Source: Aureimonas flava (GTDB lineage: Bacteria; Pseudomonadota; Alphaproteobacteria; Rhizobiales; Rhizobiaceae). Taken from it: a stretch of DNA of 64,000 nucleotides. Within the stretch, counting starts at the first letter, position 1, and each line of letters starts with the position of its first letter. This document shows, in pieces, positions 51,806 through 63,568 of the stretch. The stretch covers positions 248,001-312,000 of the forward strand of contig NZ_QYRN01000006.1 in NCBI RefSeq assembly GCF_003583935.1. The letters run 5' to 3'. Under the pieces are notes generated by a model, which saw nothing but the letters and a program-made list of their open reading frames with translations, ran no database searches and was not told the DNA's origin. A program made the position numbers and the translations under genes.

Positions 51806-52645
51806 CTAGCGGAACAGGCTGATGTGCTTCCGGGACCACTCGGGCGGCGTGCCGTGGAAGCCGCCGGCCAGGGCATTGCCGCAGTTGCAGGTGCGGTCCG
51901 GCGAGACGCTCCCGATCGCGGCGATCAGCGTGCGCTCGATGAGATCGTGCAGGCCGCCGCGATAGTAGGTGTCGTTCATCGAGCCGGGACCGAAATGCAC
52001 CACCGCGGGAGCCATGCCGGCTCCGAAGTTGATGACCGGCGCGATCGAGGCGAAGCACATCTCGGCCTCGCGGGCGAACACCACTTCCGGCACCATCGGC
52101 GTGCCGACGATGTCGCCGCCCTCGCGTTGGAAGGCTCGGATCTCGGCCGGGGTCTCGAAGCGCGGACCCTCCGTGCACACGAAGACGCCACGCTCGATCA
52201 CCCGTTCGCTGTGGGCCTTGGCGGCCGCGATCAGGTCGGCCCGCAGGCGGGGGCAGAACGGATCGGTGAAATCCACCCGGACCCAGCAGTCGCTTCCGTC
52301 GAAGAGCGATTGGGGGCGCGCACGGGTGCGGTCCAGGAAGTCGTCGGAGATCACGATGTCGCCCGGCCGGATCGCCGGATTGACCGAGCCGATGGCGTTC
52401 TGCGAGATGATCGACTCGACGCCCAGCTCGCGCAGCGCCCAGATGTTGGAGCGATAGTCGATCTTGTGGCTGGGAACCGTGAGGTTGGGCCCGTAGCGCA
52501 GGATCACGGCGGCGGAGCGCTGGGCGATCGTGCCGAGAAGGACCGTGGCGGTTCCGAAGGGCGTCTTGACCTGCTCCTCTTTCCGGTTCTCCAGAAGACG
52601 CTCGGATGCGGCGCTGGTGATGAGGCCGATGGGCGCTTGGGTCAT
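51806..52645 (-). CDS. MTAP/purine nucleoside phosphorylase-family protein with altered substrate pocket
   Basis: 279 residues. Overall close to methylthioadenosine phosphorylase: DYRSNIWALRELGVESII, PGDIVISDDFLDRTRARPQS, TEGPRFETPAEIR and VPEVVFAREAEMCFASIA. But key positions differ from human MTAP as I recall it. The GGTG phosphate loop is replaced by TSAAS (10-14), RHGRQH by RYGPNL (50-55), NMTTVPE by GTPMVPE (181-187), and TDYD by INFG (205-208). So base and phosphate recognition may be changed. The neighbouring MTA-deaminase-like amidohydrolase is overlapping, so both may act on one nucleoside. Confidence 0.8.
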   Translation of the reverse strand: MTQAPIGLITSAASERLLENRKEEQVKTPFGTATVLLGTIAQRSAAVILRYGPNLTVPSHKIDYRSNIWALRELGVESIISQNAIGSVNPAIRPGDIVISDDFLDRTRARPQSLFDGSDCWVRVDFTDPFCPRLRADLIAAAKAHSERVIERGVFVCTEGPRFETPAEIRAFQREGGDIVGTPMVPEVVFAREAEMCFASIAPVINFGAGMAPAVVHFGPGSMNDTYYRGGLHDLIERTLIAAIGSVSPDRTCNCGNALAGGFHGTPPEWSRKHISLFR

Positions 52646-53949
52646 GCGATTGTTCCTGTTGGGTGGGAGGTGCCGCGGCGGGGGGATGGGCGGGTCTCGC
52701 GGTCGTCCGCGAGCGTGAGAGCGCCGTGCTCCACCACGAAGCGGCCCGCCACCATGACGTCGCGGACCTCGCGGGGGGTGATGCGGTAGACGAGATCCGA
52801 GACGACGCGTTCGGGCGTCAGTCCTTCGGGGTGGTCGATCTCCAGGACCACGAGATCGGCGGCCATGCCGGGCAGGAGGCGGCCGGTCTCCCGCTCCATG
52901 CCGAGGGTGCGCGCGCCTTCGCTCGTCGCCATCCGGAAGGCGTCCGCGGCGTTCATCGCAAACCCGTCGAGGCTGGAGACGCGCTGCAGGAGCACGGCCA
53001 GCTTCATCTCTTGGAACAGGTCGAGCCGGTTGTTGGAGACGACGCTGTCCGTGCCGAGGCCCACCGGGACGCCCGCGCGGCGCAACGCCGACACGGGCGC
53101 GATGCCGCTTGCGAGCTTGGCGTTGGAGGCGGGGTTGTGGACGACCGCCGCGCCCGTCTCGGCCAGGATGTCGATCTCCTCCTCGTCCACCCAGACGCAA
53201 TGGGCGAGGACGGTCGATCGGTCGAGCAGGCCCAGCCGGTGGAGGTGGCGGATCGGCGTCGCGCCGTAGCGCTCCAGGGTGATCCGCGTCTCCGCCCGGT
53301 TCTCGGAGGCATGGATGACGAAGGGCAGGCCGCGTTCGCGGGCCGCGGACTTGACCTCGATCAGGAGGTCGGGCGTGCAACTGTAGGGGGAATGCGCGCC
53401 GAGATAGAAGCGGGCGAGACCGTCCGCCCCGTGCCGGGCCATGGCCTCGTCCGTTTCGTCGAGCGCCAGCGGCCAGTTGGGACGACCGGCCGGCCGCAGT
53501 TCGGGCGAGTTGGCCAGCGCACCGGACAGGGACCGCAGGCCCATCTCGCTGGCGACCTCGGCGAAGACGCCCGCGCCGTAGCGCGTGCAGTCGCAGGCGG
53601 TGGTGATCCCGTTGCGCAGCATCTCCGCCACCGCGAGGCGGCAGCCCTGTCGATTGTCCTCGATCGTCAGGTGCGAGGTCTGGGACCGGAGCGCCGCCGC
53701 CCACTGGAACAGGTCGCCGTCGTCGCAGGCGCAACGGCATGCCGACAGGCCGCCATGGGTATGCGCGTTCACGAGACCCGGTATGACGACGCGCCCGCCG
53801 AGGTCGCGGCGCGTCGCCGCGGTCCGGTCGGGCGGCAGGTCGGCGAGTGCGCCGCTCCACGCGACGCGCCCGTCCTCGATCAGGATCGCCCCGTTCGCGA
53901 ACGCCGCCTCGCCGGTGTGGACGAAGGCGTTGTGAAGGAGAAGGCTCAT
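52642..53949 (-). CDS. TRZ/ATZ-type amidohydrolase, MTA/SAH-deaminase-like
   Basis: 435 residues, ATGA overlap with the next upstream gene. Metal motif NAHTHGGLSACR (TRZ/ATZ HxH), FVIHASENRAETR, VLAHCVWVDEEEIDILAE and LGTDSVVSNNRLDLFQE give the full set of the amidohydrolase barrel. Similar to methylthioadenosine/S-adenosylhomocysteine deaminases. A deaminated nucleoside would be the input for the phosphorylase at 51806. Confidence 0.9.
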   Translation of the reverse strand: MSLLLHNAFVHTGEAAFANGAILIEDGRVAWSGALADLPPDRTAATRRDLGGRVVIPGLVNAHTHGGLSACRCACDDGDLFQWAAALRSQTSHLTIEDNRQGCRLAVAEMLRNGITTACDCTRYGAGVFAEVASEMGLRSLSGALANSPELRPAGRPNWPLALDETDEAMARHGADGLARFYLGAHSPYSCTPDLLIEVKSAARERGLPFVIHASENRAETRITLERYGATPIRHLHRLGLLDRSTVLAHCVWVDEEEIDILAETGAAVVHNPASNAKLASGIAPVSALRRAGVPVGLGTDSVVSNNRLDLFQEMKLAVLLQRVSSLDGFAMNAADAFRMATSEGARTLGMERETGRLLPGMAADLVVLEIDHPEGLTPERVVSDLVYRITPREVRDVMVAGRFVVEHGALTLADDRETRPSPRRGTSHPTGTIA

Positions 53950-54662
53950 CGGGCGACCTCCAGCGCGATCGCGCGACCATCGAGGTTCACGGTCACCGTC
54001 TCGGCCAAGGCGCCGGCCTCGACCACGCGTCCGTCGCGGATCGTCAGCGGGGCGTCGTGACCCGGCAGGACGATGTCCGCCAGTTCGAGGATGCGAGCGA
54101 TGCTGCGGGCCGAGGCGGCCTCGTTGAAGCTGCCGGGCGCGCGCCCCGACACCGCATCGCCGCGATGCTTGAGAGCGTCCTGGGCGAGCACGACGCGAAC
54201 GCCGTCCTGCACCATCCGCAGCGAGGCATGTCCGCCGGTATGGCCGGGGGTGGGGAAGAAGGTGACGCCCGGCAGGGGCTCGAACTCGCCTTCGACCACG
54301 CGAAGGCGCGCATGGGCGAGCAGCCCCTCCACGAGGTAGCGCGGCACGGCCGGGTCGCGGTGCTTCTCGCGCTCGAAATACGCGATCTCGTCGGCATGGA
54401 CGACGACCTCGGCATCCGGAAAGCATTCGACGTTGGCGACGTGGTCGAAATGCAGGTGGCTGAGGATCACCCTGTCGATCTGCGCGGGCGTGAGGTTTCT
54501 TTCCGCCAGCGCCGCGAGCAGGCCCGGGCGGTCGCCCGGACCACCGGTGTCGAACAGGGCGTGCCGGCCCTCGCTCGACAGGAGGATCACGGAACTCCAG
54601 CCGAGATAGCCGCGGGACGTGCGGCCGGGAAACCCGACCAGGAGAGGGTCGAAGCGGGTCAT
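53946..54662 (-). CDS. Metallo-beta-lactamase-fold hydrolase
   Basis: 238 residues, with metal motif LSHLHFDHV, later [12 protein letters not shown], and AQDAL plus LPGHD for the remaining ligands. Resembles N-acyl-homoserine-lactonase-like and related hydrolases. Fits between the amidohydrolase and the ABC ATPase genes. Substrate unknown. Confidence 0.9.
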   Translation of the reverse strand: MTRFDPLLVGFPGRTSRGYLGWSSVILLSSEGRHALFDTGGPGDRPGLLAALAERNLTPAQIDRVILSHLHFDHVANVECFPDAEVVVHADEIAYFEREKHRDPAVPRYLVEGLLAHARLRVVEGEFEPLPGVTFFPTPGHTGGHASLRMVQDGVRVVLAQDALKHRGDAVSGRAPGSFNEAASARSIARILELADIVLPGHDAPLTIRDGRVVEAGALAETVTVNLDGRAIALEVAR

Positions 54663-55641
54663 GGGGCGGCTCGGTCGAACAGATGGCAGGAGACGCGGTG
54701 TCCGGGCGACAGCTCGACGGAACGGGGGGCCTCCTCGCGGCAGCGGGGGCCGACCTCCGCCATGCGCGGGCAGCGCGTGTGGAAGCGGCAGCCGGTCGGG
54801 GGATCGATCGGGGAGGGGACGTCGCCCTCCAGGACGATGCGCGTGCTGCGCGCACGCGGGTCGGGCCGCGGGATCGCGGAGATCAGAGCCTGCGTATAGG
54901 GATGGGCGGGCGCCGCGAAGAGACGCTCCTTCGGCGCGATCTCGACGAGCTGGCCGAGATACATGACCCCGATCTCGTCGGAGATGTGCTTCACCGCCGC
55001 AAGCCCGTGGGCGATGAAGAGATAGGACAGGCCCATCTCGCGCTGGAGGCGTTTGAGGAGGTTCAGCATCTGTGCCTGGATCGAGACGTCGAGCGCCGAG
55101 ACGGGCTCGTCGCAGACGATGAGCTTGGGCCGCAGCGCCAGGGCGCGGGCGATGCCGATGCGCTGGCGCTGGCCGCCGGAGAACTCGTGGGGAAAGCGGC
55201 CCGCGTGGGCGGCCGGGAGCCCCACCGCTTCCAGGAGCGCGGGAACCTTCTCCTTCGCTCCCGCGACGCCGTGGATGCGAAAGGGCTCCCCGAGGATCTC
55301 CCGCACGGTCATGCGCGGGTTGAGGGACGCGTAGGGGTCCTGGAAGATGATCTGGATCTGGCGGCGCAGGCGACGCAGGCTTGCGCCGTCGATTTCGGCC
55401 ATGGTCCGGCCCTCGAAGGCGATCGCGCCGGCGGTCGGCTCCTCGAGGCCGACGACGAGGCGGCCGAGCGTGGACTTTCCGCAGCCGCTCTCGCCCACGA
55501 GGCCGAGCGTCCGTCCGGCGCACAGCGGGACGCTGACGCCTTCCACCGCGTGAACCCGCTCGCGGGCTCGCCGCAGGAAGCCCCGACCTTTGACCGGGTA
55601 GTGCTTGACGAGATCGCGGATCTCCAGAAGGGGGGCGTCGG

Positions 55642-55645
<4 letters not shown>
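54659..55645 (-). CDS. Oligopeptide ABC ATPase (OppF/DppF-like)
   Basis: 328 residues. Walker [10 protein letters not shown], signature [10 protein letters not shown], Walker [13 protein letters not shown]-loop and the C-terminal [11 protein letters not shown] Cys cluster of the OppF-type C-terminal domain. A His in [10 protein letters not shown] replaces usual THDL (IAHG), a minor change in the H-loop. Confidence 0.93.
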
Positions 55646-56655
<1,010 letters not shown>

Positions 56656-56657
56656 GG

Positions 56658-57512
56658 TCAGTTCTCCACCTGCGCGAGACGCGGATCCAGGAGGTCGCGC
56701 AGGCGATCGCCCACGAGATTGATGCCCACCACGGTGACGAAGATCGCGATGCCGGGAAACGCGGCCACCCACCACGCATTGCCGATGTAGTTCCGGCCGT
56801 CGGCGATCATCGTTCCCCAGGTCGGCGTCGTCGGCGGAACGCCGAGGCCGAGGAAGCTCAACGAGGATTCGAACAGGATCATCTTCGCCACGAGCAGGCT
56901 CGAGATCACGATCACGGAGGACATGATGTTGGGCAGGAGATGCCGCACGAGGATGTACGGCGTCGAGGCACCCAGCGAGCGTGCGGCCTGCACGTATTCC
57001 CGCTGCTTCAGGATGAGGCATTCGGCCCGCACCACGCGAACGTATTGCACCCAGTTGGTGAGCCCGAGGACCAGGATCAGGTTCCACAGGCTCGGCCCGA
57101 GAACCGCCACCACCGCCAGCGCGAGCACCAGGAAGGGGATCGCGAGCTGGATGTCGGTGAAGGCCATGATGACGCGGCCGGAGCGGCGGTCGTCGTAGCC
57201 GGCCACCAGCCCGAGCGCGATGCCGACCGTGGCGGAGACGGCGACGGATGCGACGCCGACCAGGACCGAGACGCGCGCGCCGACGACGAGGCGGCTGAAG
57301 ACGTCGCGGCCGAGCGCCTCGGTCCCCAGGAGATGGAGGCCGCCGCGCCCCTCCCACATCGGCGGCTTCAGCCGTTGCAGGATGCTCTGGGCCTCGGGAT
57401 CGAAGGGAACGATCCACGGCCCGGCGATCGCCGCCAGGACGACCACCGCGACGATCGCGAGGCCGAGGCCCGCCAGCCGGGAGCGGAAGAAGCGGCGAAG
57501 GAAGATCCCCAT
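56658..57512 (-). CDS. Oligopeptide ABC permease (DppC-like)
   Basis: 284 residues. [23 protein letters not shown] loop [20 protein letters not shown], and [20 protein letters not shown] are typical. About six spans. Confidence 0.93.
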   Translation of the reverse strand: MGIFLRRFFRSRLAGLGLAIVAVVVLAAIAGPWIVPFDPEAQSILQRLKPPMWEGRGGLHLLGTEALGRDVFSRLVVGARVSVLVGVASVAVSATVGIALGLVAGYDDRRSGRVIMAFTDIQLAIPFLVLALAVVAVLGPSLWNLILVLGLTNWVQYVRVVRAECLILKQREYVQAARSLGASTPYILVRHLLPNIMSSVIVISSLLVAKMILFESSLSFLGLGVPPTTPTWGTMIADGRNYIGNAWWVAAFPGIAIFVTVVGINLVGDRLRDLLDPRLAQVEN

Positions 57513-57515
57513 GGC

Positions 57516-58433
57516 TCACCCCTTCCGAAGGCGCGGGTCGAGCAACCCGTAGGTCGCGTCGACCAGGAGGTTGATCGAGACGATCAGCGACGCCATCAGA
57601 AGGACGAAGGCCTGGACCACGGTGAAGTCCCGGTTGGAGATCGCCTGTATGGCCAGACGCCCGATGCCCGGGTAGGCGAAGATCTCCTCGGTGATCACCG
57701 CGCCGCCGAGCAGAGCGCCGACCTGGAGGCCGATCACGGTCAGGGTCGGGATCGCGGCGTTGCGCAGGGCATGGCCGAAGACCACTCCGTTTTCCGGCAC
57801 CCCCTTGCCGCGAGCCGTGCGGATATAGTCGGACTGCAGCACCTCGATCATCGAGGAGCGCAGGAGCCGCGTGATGATCGCCGTGGAATAGGCCGCAAGG
57901 GCGATCGATGGCATGACCAGGTTCTGCCATCCGTCCCGGCCCGAGGGCGGCAGCCATTGCAGATGTTCGGAGAAGATCAGGATCAGCATGATCGCGAGCC
58001 AGAAGGTCGGGAAACTCTGGCCCACCAGCGAGACCAGGAGACCGACGCGGTCCAGGAGCGAGCCGCGGTAGACGGCCGCCGCGATGGCGAGCGGCAGCGA
58101 GACCAGAAGCGACAGCGCCAGAGCCGACGCGCTCAGCTCGAGCGTCGCGGGCATGCGGTCCAGGACGAGCTGCATGGCGGGCTGGTCGTAGCGCAGGGAG
58201 CGCCCGAAATCGCCCTGGAGCGCCTTGGCGAGGAACTCGAGATACTGGACCGGCAGCGGGCGGTCGAAGCCCATCTGCGTGCGGAAGCGCGCGATCTCCT
58301 CGAGCGAGGTCTCGGGCGGAAGGTAGAGGGCCGACGGATCGCCGCCGAGCCGCACGAGCAGGAAGACGGCCACCGATACGCCCAGCAGGACCGCGGCGGC
58401 GTAGACCAGTCGGGATAGGATGTAGGCGATCAT
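57516..58433 (-). CDS. Oligopeptide ABC permease (DppB-like)
   Basis: 305 residues. N-terminal span, [40 protein letters not shown] and EAA-loop [20 protein letters not shown]. Start at ATG following the SBP and a strong hairpin. Confidence 0.93.
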   Translation of the reverse strand: MIAYILSRLVYAAAVLLGVSVAVFLLVRLGGDPSALYLPPETSLEEIARFRTQMGFDRPLPVQYLEFLAKALQGDFGRSLRYDQPAMQLVLDRMPATLELSASALALSLLVSLPLAIAAAVYRGSLLDRVGLLVSLVGQSFPTFWLAIMLILIFSEHLQWLPPSGRDGWQNLVMPSIALAAYSTAIITRLLRSSMIEVLQSDYIRTARGKGVPENGVVFGHALRNAAIPTLTVIGLQVGALLGGAVITEEIFAYPGIGRLAIQAISNRDFTVVQAFVLLMASLIVSINLLVDATYGLLDPRLRKG

Positions 58434-58450
58434 GGCGATCTCTCGTCTTT

Positions 58451-58482
58451 CGCCGGGCAAGGCGGGCGCGCCTTGCCCGGCG
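58451..58482 (-). other. Intercistronic hairpin behind the second binding-protein gene
   Basis: CGCCGGGCAAGGCG (58451-58464) and CGCCTTGCCCGGCG (58469-58482) form a perfect 14-bp stem with loop GGCG between the binding-protein stop and the permease start. It is expected to stabilise the binding-protein message. Confidence 0.75.
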
Positions 58483-58492
58483 CTCGCGGCGG

Positions 58493-60007
58493 CTACTCGA
58501 AATGCGCCTTGCGCAGGTCGATCATGCTGTCCGTCCTCGGGTGCCAGTCGAGCGTGCGGTCGAGCGCGTAGATGAGCGGGGGTTGGATCATCGGCAGGTG
58601 GGGTGCCTCTTCCTTGATGATCGCGGCGGCCGCCTCGTAGGCCGAACGGCGCTGCGCCGGGTCGAGCGTGGAGCGGCCCGCCTCCAGCAGGCGGTCGAGC
58701 TCGGGATTGCCGTAGTAGCTCTGGTACTGGCCCGAGTGCAGGAGCGGGTACCAGACGAGATCGGGATCGCGCCCGCTCCAGCCCGGGAAGGTGATGCCCT
58801 CGCGGCCCTTCTGCTCCGACACCTGGGCCCAGACGCCGGGTTCGAGATACTCGATCTGCGCCGTGATGCCGACATCGGCCAGGAAGCCCTGCGTCGCGGC
58901 GATGATCTCGGCATCCTTCAGGAACCGGCCCTGGCGCGACATCAGCTTGACGGTGAAGCCGTCGGGGTAGCCCGCCTCGGCGAGCAGCTGCCTGGCCTTG
59001 CCCGGATCGTAGGGATAGGCCTCCCAGGCGGGATCGTAGAAGGCGGAGCTGGCGGGAAGGGTCAGCGCGATCCGCTCCCCCAGCCCGTTCAGGAGCGCCT
59101 CTTGGATCGCGTCGACGTCCACGGCGTAGTTGATCGCCTGACGCACGAGCTTGTTCTGCAACGGCCCCTCGCGCGTCGTGTCGAAGGCCAGGAAGTAGAG
59201 GAAGTCGCTGGCGATGTTCTCGATCTTGCCGCCGTTGCGCTCGACCGAGGGAATGTCCTCGGGCGGAACGTCGACCGCGATGTCGACCCCGCCCGACGAC
59301 AGCTCGGCGATGCGCGTGCGCAGTTCCTTGATCGGCCGGAAGATCGCATGCCGGATCGCGGGCGCGCCGCCCCAGTAGTCCGGATTGGCCTCCAGGACCA
59401 AGCGGTCGTCCTTGCGCCATTCGACGAACTTGTAGGGACCGGTGCCGACGGGCCGGCTCGCGAGGATATCGGGACCGTTCTCCGCGACGTACTTCGGCGG
59501 CACGATCAAGGCCGCGAAGGAGGCTTCGTAGAGCGAGAAGAGCATCGTGGGGAACGGCTTCTCGGTCTTGAAGTCGACCGTGTGGTCGTCGACGACCTCG
59601 ACCGACTTGATCTGCGCGATCCGCGAGAGGTAGGGGGCCTTGAACGCCGGATCGAGCGCGCGGTCGAACGAGAACTTCACGGCCTGAGCGTCGAAGGGCT
59701 CTCCGTTGTGGAAGCGCACGCCCTCGCGCAGATGCAGGCGCCAGGTCAGCGGGTCCGGGTTCTCCCAGGACGTCGCGAGCGCGGGCCTGAACTCCCCCTT
59801 CTCGTCGATGGTGACGAGCGCGTCGTAGATCTGGAACAGGATGTTCGCGGTCGGAAAGGCCGAGTGCTTGGCCGGATCCAGCGTGTAGGCGTCGGCGGGC
59901 TGGGCCACGACGATCGTGTCCTTCGGCGCCGCCGTCGCGGGGCCCGATAGGCAGGCGGCAAGGCCGATCGATAGGGAAGCGAGGCCGGTCCTCGTCAAAC
60001 GGAACAT
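58493..60007 (-). CDS. Extracellular solute-binding protein family 5
   Basis: 504 residues with a Sec signal peptide (about 26 residues ending GPATA). Family 5 features: [40 protein letters not shown] and [19 protein letters not shown]. It supplies the second importer, whose permeases and ATPases follow. Ligand unknown. Confidence 0.93.
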   Translation of the reverse strand: MFRLTRTGLASLSIGLAACLSGPATAAPKDTIVVAQPADAYTLDPAKHSAFPTANILFQIYDALVTIDEKGEFRPALATSWENPDPLTWRLHLREGVRFHNGEPFDAQAVKFSFDRALDPAFKAPYLSRIAQIKSVEVVDDHTVDFKTEKPFPTMLFSLYEASFAALIVPPKYVAENGPDILASRPVGTGPYKFVEWRKDDRLVLEANPDYWGGAPAIRHAIFRPIKELRTRIAELSSGGVDIAVDVPPEDIPSVERNGGKIENIASDFLYFLAFDTTREGPLQNKLVRQAINYAVDVDAIQEALLNGLGERIALTLPASSAFYDPAWEAYPYDPGKARQLLAEAGYPDGFTVKLMSRQGRFLKDAEIIAATQGFLADVGITAQIEYLEPGVWAQVSEQKGREGITFPGWSGRDPDLVWYPLLHSGQYQSYYGNPELDRLLEAGRSTLDPAQRRSAYEAAAAIIKEEAPHLPMIQPPLIYALDRTLDWHPRTDSMIDLRKAHFE

Positions 60008-60011
60008 GCGG

Positions 60012-62096
60012 TCACCTTTCTTCGGCGGGGGCGCCAGCGGCGTTGGGAAGCCGGGCGGTGGGGTCTGGGATGAGCGCCATCGCGGCGAAGGTGTCGAGCT
60101 TCGCGATCTCGATGACCAGCTCGTCGCCTTCGCGCCAGGCGGCCGGCGCGTCGTCCGCGTCGAGGCGGACCACCTGCGTCGCGGCGCAGCGCACGCGGAT
60201 TTGGAAGCCCGCCAGCGAAGAGGTTCGCGTGTGGGGCGCCAGAGCCGGCGCGGCGCCGTTCAGGAGATGCAGCAGCCAGCCGTCGCGGTGGCTCTGCAGG
60301 GCGAAGTCCACCGTGGCCGGTGCCGAACCTCCGATCGGGGACGGCCCGCAGCACCGCGCGACGAGGGCCTCGAACACGGCGGCATGGTCCGGGCTGCCGT
60401 ATCGCGCGAAGAGCCCTCCGATCCGCCACGTGATCCAGGCGTGGTGGCCGAGGCCGACCGTGCCCTCGAGCAACCCCGGTTCGCGCCCTTCGCTCGGCAC
60501 GACGGTGAACTCGGGCGCGTTGTTGGCGAAGGGGCCGATCAGCCGCATGTCGCCATCGGCGGGCGTGTCGGGCGTCCAGAAGTCGCCGGCGACGCCGAGC
60601 AGCTCCACGCCGCCGATCGCCGCGCGGAGGTCGTCGCGACGAAGGCTGAGATAGGCGCCGTCGGCGTCGCGCGGCTGTCCGGGAAGGGCGCCGAGCGCCG
60701 TCAGCACGGGGTGCGCGCGCGGCCTGCCCCAGGCGTCGCATCCGCCCGTGTCGGCCGTTGCCAGGAGCGTCTTGCCGCGCTGTGCGGCAAAGGCGTCGAG
60801 GGCGGCGACGTCCGCGTCGCCGAGGCAGGATACGGCGGGCAGTATCACGAGGTCGTAGCGTTCCAGCTCCCGCGCGCACAGCCCGCCGGCGGCGAGGACG
60901 TCGAACGGGCGCCGGGCCGCCGACAGCATCTGCACGACACCGCGGAACTCGGCGACATGGCCCATTGCGGGGCCCCGGTCGGACAGGCGCGCCGCGTCCG
61001 GCCCCCAGGCCACGCTCTCGGGCGAGCGGACCACCGCGATCCGCGCGACGGATTCCAGCCCCTCGTACCAACCGGCATGACGAGACTGGTAAGCGCCGAA
61101 ACCTTCCAGCGCCCCGACGAAGCGCGCGTCGCCGCTGCGAAGCCGTCCGTTGGCCGCTGCGGCCGGCACGGCGCGATGGGCGATCGCCTCCGCCATGTTC
61201 CGCACGAGCCGATCGCTCGGCATGGCGGTCTGACGGCTGGCGAAAAACTGCGACGTGGTCTGGATCAGGAGGGGCGGAACGTCCGGCTTCAGGGCCCTCG
61301 CGAACAGGGCCTCCTCGGTCGTCCAGTGGCTCCAGACCGGCTGCGGATCCACGGGGTTGGGGATCACGGGGTTGGAGATCTGGACGCCGACGATGTCGGA
61401 CGCGGCCGCCATGGCGCGGGCGTCCCAGCCGTCCCGCAGGTGGTGGTAGGGCACCAGCGCCGCCTCCGGCCGATGGGCGCGGATGAAGCGTTGCAGGCGG
61501 TGCGTGTAGTCCGCCAGCGTGCGCTGCCGCCATGTCTCGTAGGCGGGGCTGCGCAGGCCTTTGGGGGGAACGTCCTCGCCGGTCGCCTCGCGCACCAGGC
61601 GGCGGCATCGCTCGCACCAGCAGCGCGCGATGTGGAAATAGTTGTAGAAGAAGCCGTCGGGACGATAGCCGGACAGGATCTCGCGCACGATCTCGAAGTT
61701 CTCTTCCTGCCAGAGCGGGCCGGTGGCGCAGATCATCGGCATCGCCCAGACCTCGACGAGCTCGCCCGCCGCATCGTGCACGTACCAGTCCTCGTGCTCC
61801 GCGACGGCGCTGCGGGCCTTGCTGATGTCCATGCGCACGAAGGTGCGAAGGCCGGCCCGCGCCGAGGCGTCGAGATAGTTGCCGAGGAAGTCCCCTTGCA
61901 TGAAGGGGTTGATCGTCTGGGAGCGGCGCCGGGTGGGATACCAGGCCGAGAAGCCGCCGCCCATGGCGATGGTCGCGGTGGCGCCCACCGACTGCGCCTC
62001 GGCCACCAGATCGGCTGGGTCCAGACCCACGGCATCCTGCTCGCGCAGGAGGTGCTGGAAGAAGCGTTGCGGGCGGCGGGTCCAGTCGAGGGTCAC
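60012..62096 (-). CDS. Glycoside-hydrolase-like protein (GHL6 with beta-galactosidase-trimer-like region)
   Basis: 694 residues from GTG 62096 in a GTGA overlap. ATATIAMGGGFSAWYPT and then GFFYNYFHIARCWCERCRRL, with the two-Cys RCWCERC element, are hallmarks of hypothetical glycosyl hydrolase 6 and related GH29/42-like barrels. A second domain (about residues 390-580) resembles the trimerisation domain of beta-galactosidases. The C-terminal 100 residues are a beta sandwich. It lies between an amidohydrolase and a binding-protein gene, unusual company for a glycosidase. Confidence 0.72.
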   Translation of the reverse strand: MTLDWTRRPQRFFQHLLREQDAVGLDPADLVAEAQSVGATATIAMGGGFSAWYPTRRRSQTINPFMQGDFLGNYLDASARAGLRTFVRMDISKARSAVAEHEDWYVHDAAGELVEVWAMPMICATGPLWQEENFEIVREILSGYRPDGFFYNYFHIARCWCERCRRLVREATGEDVPPKGLRSPAYETWRQRTLADYTHRLQRFIRAHRPEAALVPYHHLRDGWDARAMAAASDIVGVQISNPVIPNPVDPQPVWSHWTTEEALFARALKPDVPPLLIQTTSQFFASRQTAMPSDRLVRNMAEAIAHRAVPAAAANGRLRSGDARFVGALEGFGAYQSRHAGWYEGLESVARIAVVRSPESVAWGPDAARLSDRGPAMGHVAEFRGVVQMLSAARRPFDVLAAGGLCARELERYDLVILPAVSCLGDADVAALDAFAAQRGKTLLATADTGGCDAWGRPRAHPVLTALGALPGQPRDADGAYLSLRRDDLRAAIGGVELLGVAGDFWTPDTPADGDMRLIGPFANNAPEFTVVPSEGREPGLLEGTVGLGHHAWITWRIGGLFARYGSPDHAAVFEALVARCCGPSPIGGSAPATVDFALQSHRDGWLLHLLNGAAPALAPHTRTSSLAGFQIRVRCAATQVVRLDADDAPAAWREGDELVIEIAKLDTFAAMALIPDPTARLPNAAGAPAEER

Positions 62097-63568
62097 GCGG
62101 CGATCTCGCATGAGGAAAGAAGACGTCGGCGCATGCGGCGGATCGGTCCGTCGAGGCGCGAGGCCGCCGCGTAGACGTCCTGGTTGTCCCGGCGCCTGCG
62201 GTCGGAGAGCTCCTGTGCCTCGGCGAACAGGGAAGGCTCGTCGACGCTCGTGCATCGACCGTCGCGCAGGACAGCGCGGCCGTCCACGAAGACATGACGT
62301 ACCGCTCCCCCGGTTTCCGACAGGACGAGCTGGCGGACGGGATCGCTCAGCGGCACGAAGGCGGTGGTATCGAGATCGAGGAGGCAGACGTCGGCCGCCA
62401 TGCCCGCATCGAGGCGTCCCGCGACCTTGCCGAGCCCGATGGCGTCGGCGCCCCCCTCGCAGGCGAGGCGCAAGGCCGTTCCGGGCTGGATCCAGCGCGC
62501 CGGATCCTCCGCCTCGTCGTTGTGGAGGATCGCGGCCCACTTGAGCGTTTCCAGCATGTTGCCGCTGTCGTTGCAGCAGGCGCCGTCGGTGCCCAGGCCG
62601 ACCCGTATGCCCGACCGCAGGAGCCGGGGCAGGGGGCATCGGCCGCTTGCGAGGCGCACGTTGGAGACCGGATTGTGGATCACGGCCGCGTCTCTCTGCG
62701 CGATGCGTTCCACGTCGCCCTTCGCCAGCCAGTTCGCATGGACGAGGTTGCTGCGCGAACTCAGGACGCCCAGGTCGTCGAGATAGGCCAGCATGCCGCC
62801 GGGATGCAGCCGACGCCCCATCTCGGCCTGGGCTCGGGTCTCCAGCACATGCATGTGGGCGATCGTCTCGTGGCGCCGGGCGAAGTCCTCCGCCATGACC
62901 AGCAGCTCGGGCGTGCAGCGCTGGGGGCCCGACGGTCCGATGCCGACGGAGACGAGAGGGTCGTCGCGCCAGCGCGCGGCGAAGGCCTCCACGATCTCCA
63001 CCTGACGTCTGGCCGGAAGCGTCGGGCGCGCGGCGTAGCCGGCGACCTCCTCGCCGCCGAAGTCGGCGGAATCGAGCGGCAGGGTCTCCAGGAGCGGCTT
63101 GTCGGCCACGACCGGCGCGATCACCGCGCGCATGCCGGCATGCCGATAGGCCTCGGCCGTCGCGTCGAGAAGGTCGCCCTCGATGTCGGGAGCGATGCGG
63201 ATGTGATCGAGGACGGTGGTCGTCCCCGTCCTCAGCATCTCCACCGCGCCCAGCAGCGCGGAGACTTCCACCTCCCGCGCCGTGCGCCGCTCGCTGCCCG
63301 CCGACGCATGAAGCGACCAGAGCTCGAGGGGCAGCATGGGCGCCGAGCCGCGAACGAGATTGTAGGGCGAGTGGGTGTGGGCGTTGACGAAGCCCGGAAC
63401 CGCAAGAAGCCGACGGCCGTCGATGCGCTCGTCCGCCTGGTCCGGCACCACGGCGTCCGCCGGCAGAAGGGCTGCGATCTGGCCCTTCTCGAACACCATC
63501 GTCAACCGCTCCGGCGCGGAGGCCTGCCCGCCTCGAAGGCAGAGAGTGTTGGAGATGACGGTTCGCAT
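62093..63568 (-). CDS. TRZ/ATZ-type amidohydrolase
   Basis: 491 residues from ATG 63568. Metal motif FVNAHTHSPYNLVRG, then MHVLETRAQAEMG, LVHANWLAKGDVERIAQ, VIHNPVSNVRLASGRC and GLGTDGACCNDSGNMLETLK. First gene of the second operon, transcribed divergently from a LysR gene. It differs from the amidohydrolase at 52642 and may act on a different step of the same pathway. Confidence 0.9.
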   Translation of the reverse strand: MRTVISNTLCLRGGQASAPERLTMVFEKGQIAALLPADAVVPDQADERIDGRRLLAVPGFVNAHTHSPYNLVRGSAPMLPLELWSLHASAGSERRTAREVEVSALLGAVEMLRTGTTTVLDHIRIAPDIEGDLLDATAEAYRHAGMRAVIAPVVADKPLLETLPLDSADFGGEEVAGYAARPTLPARRQVEIVEAFAARWRDDPLVSVGIGPSGPQRCTPELLVMAEDFARRHETIAHMHVLETRAQAEMGRRLHPGGMLAYLDDLGVLSSRSNLVHANWLAKGDVERIAQRDAAVIHNPVSNVRLASGRCPLPRLLRSGIRVGLGTDGACCNDSGNMLETLKWAAILHNDEAEDPARWIQPGTALRLACEGGADAIGLGKVAGRLDAGMAADVCLLDLDTTAFVPLSDPVRQLVLSETGGAVRHVFVDGRAVLRDGRCTSVDEPSLFAEAQELSDRRRRDNQDVYAAASRLDGPIRRMRRRLLSSCEIAA

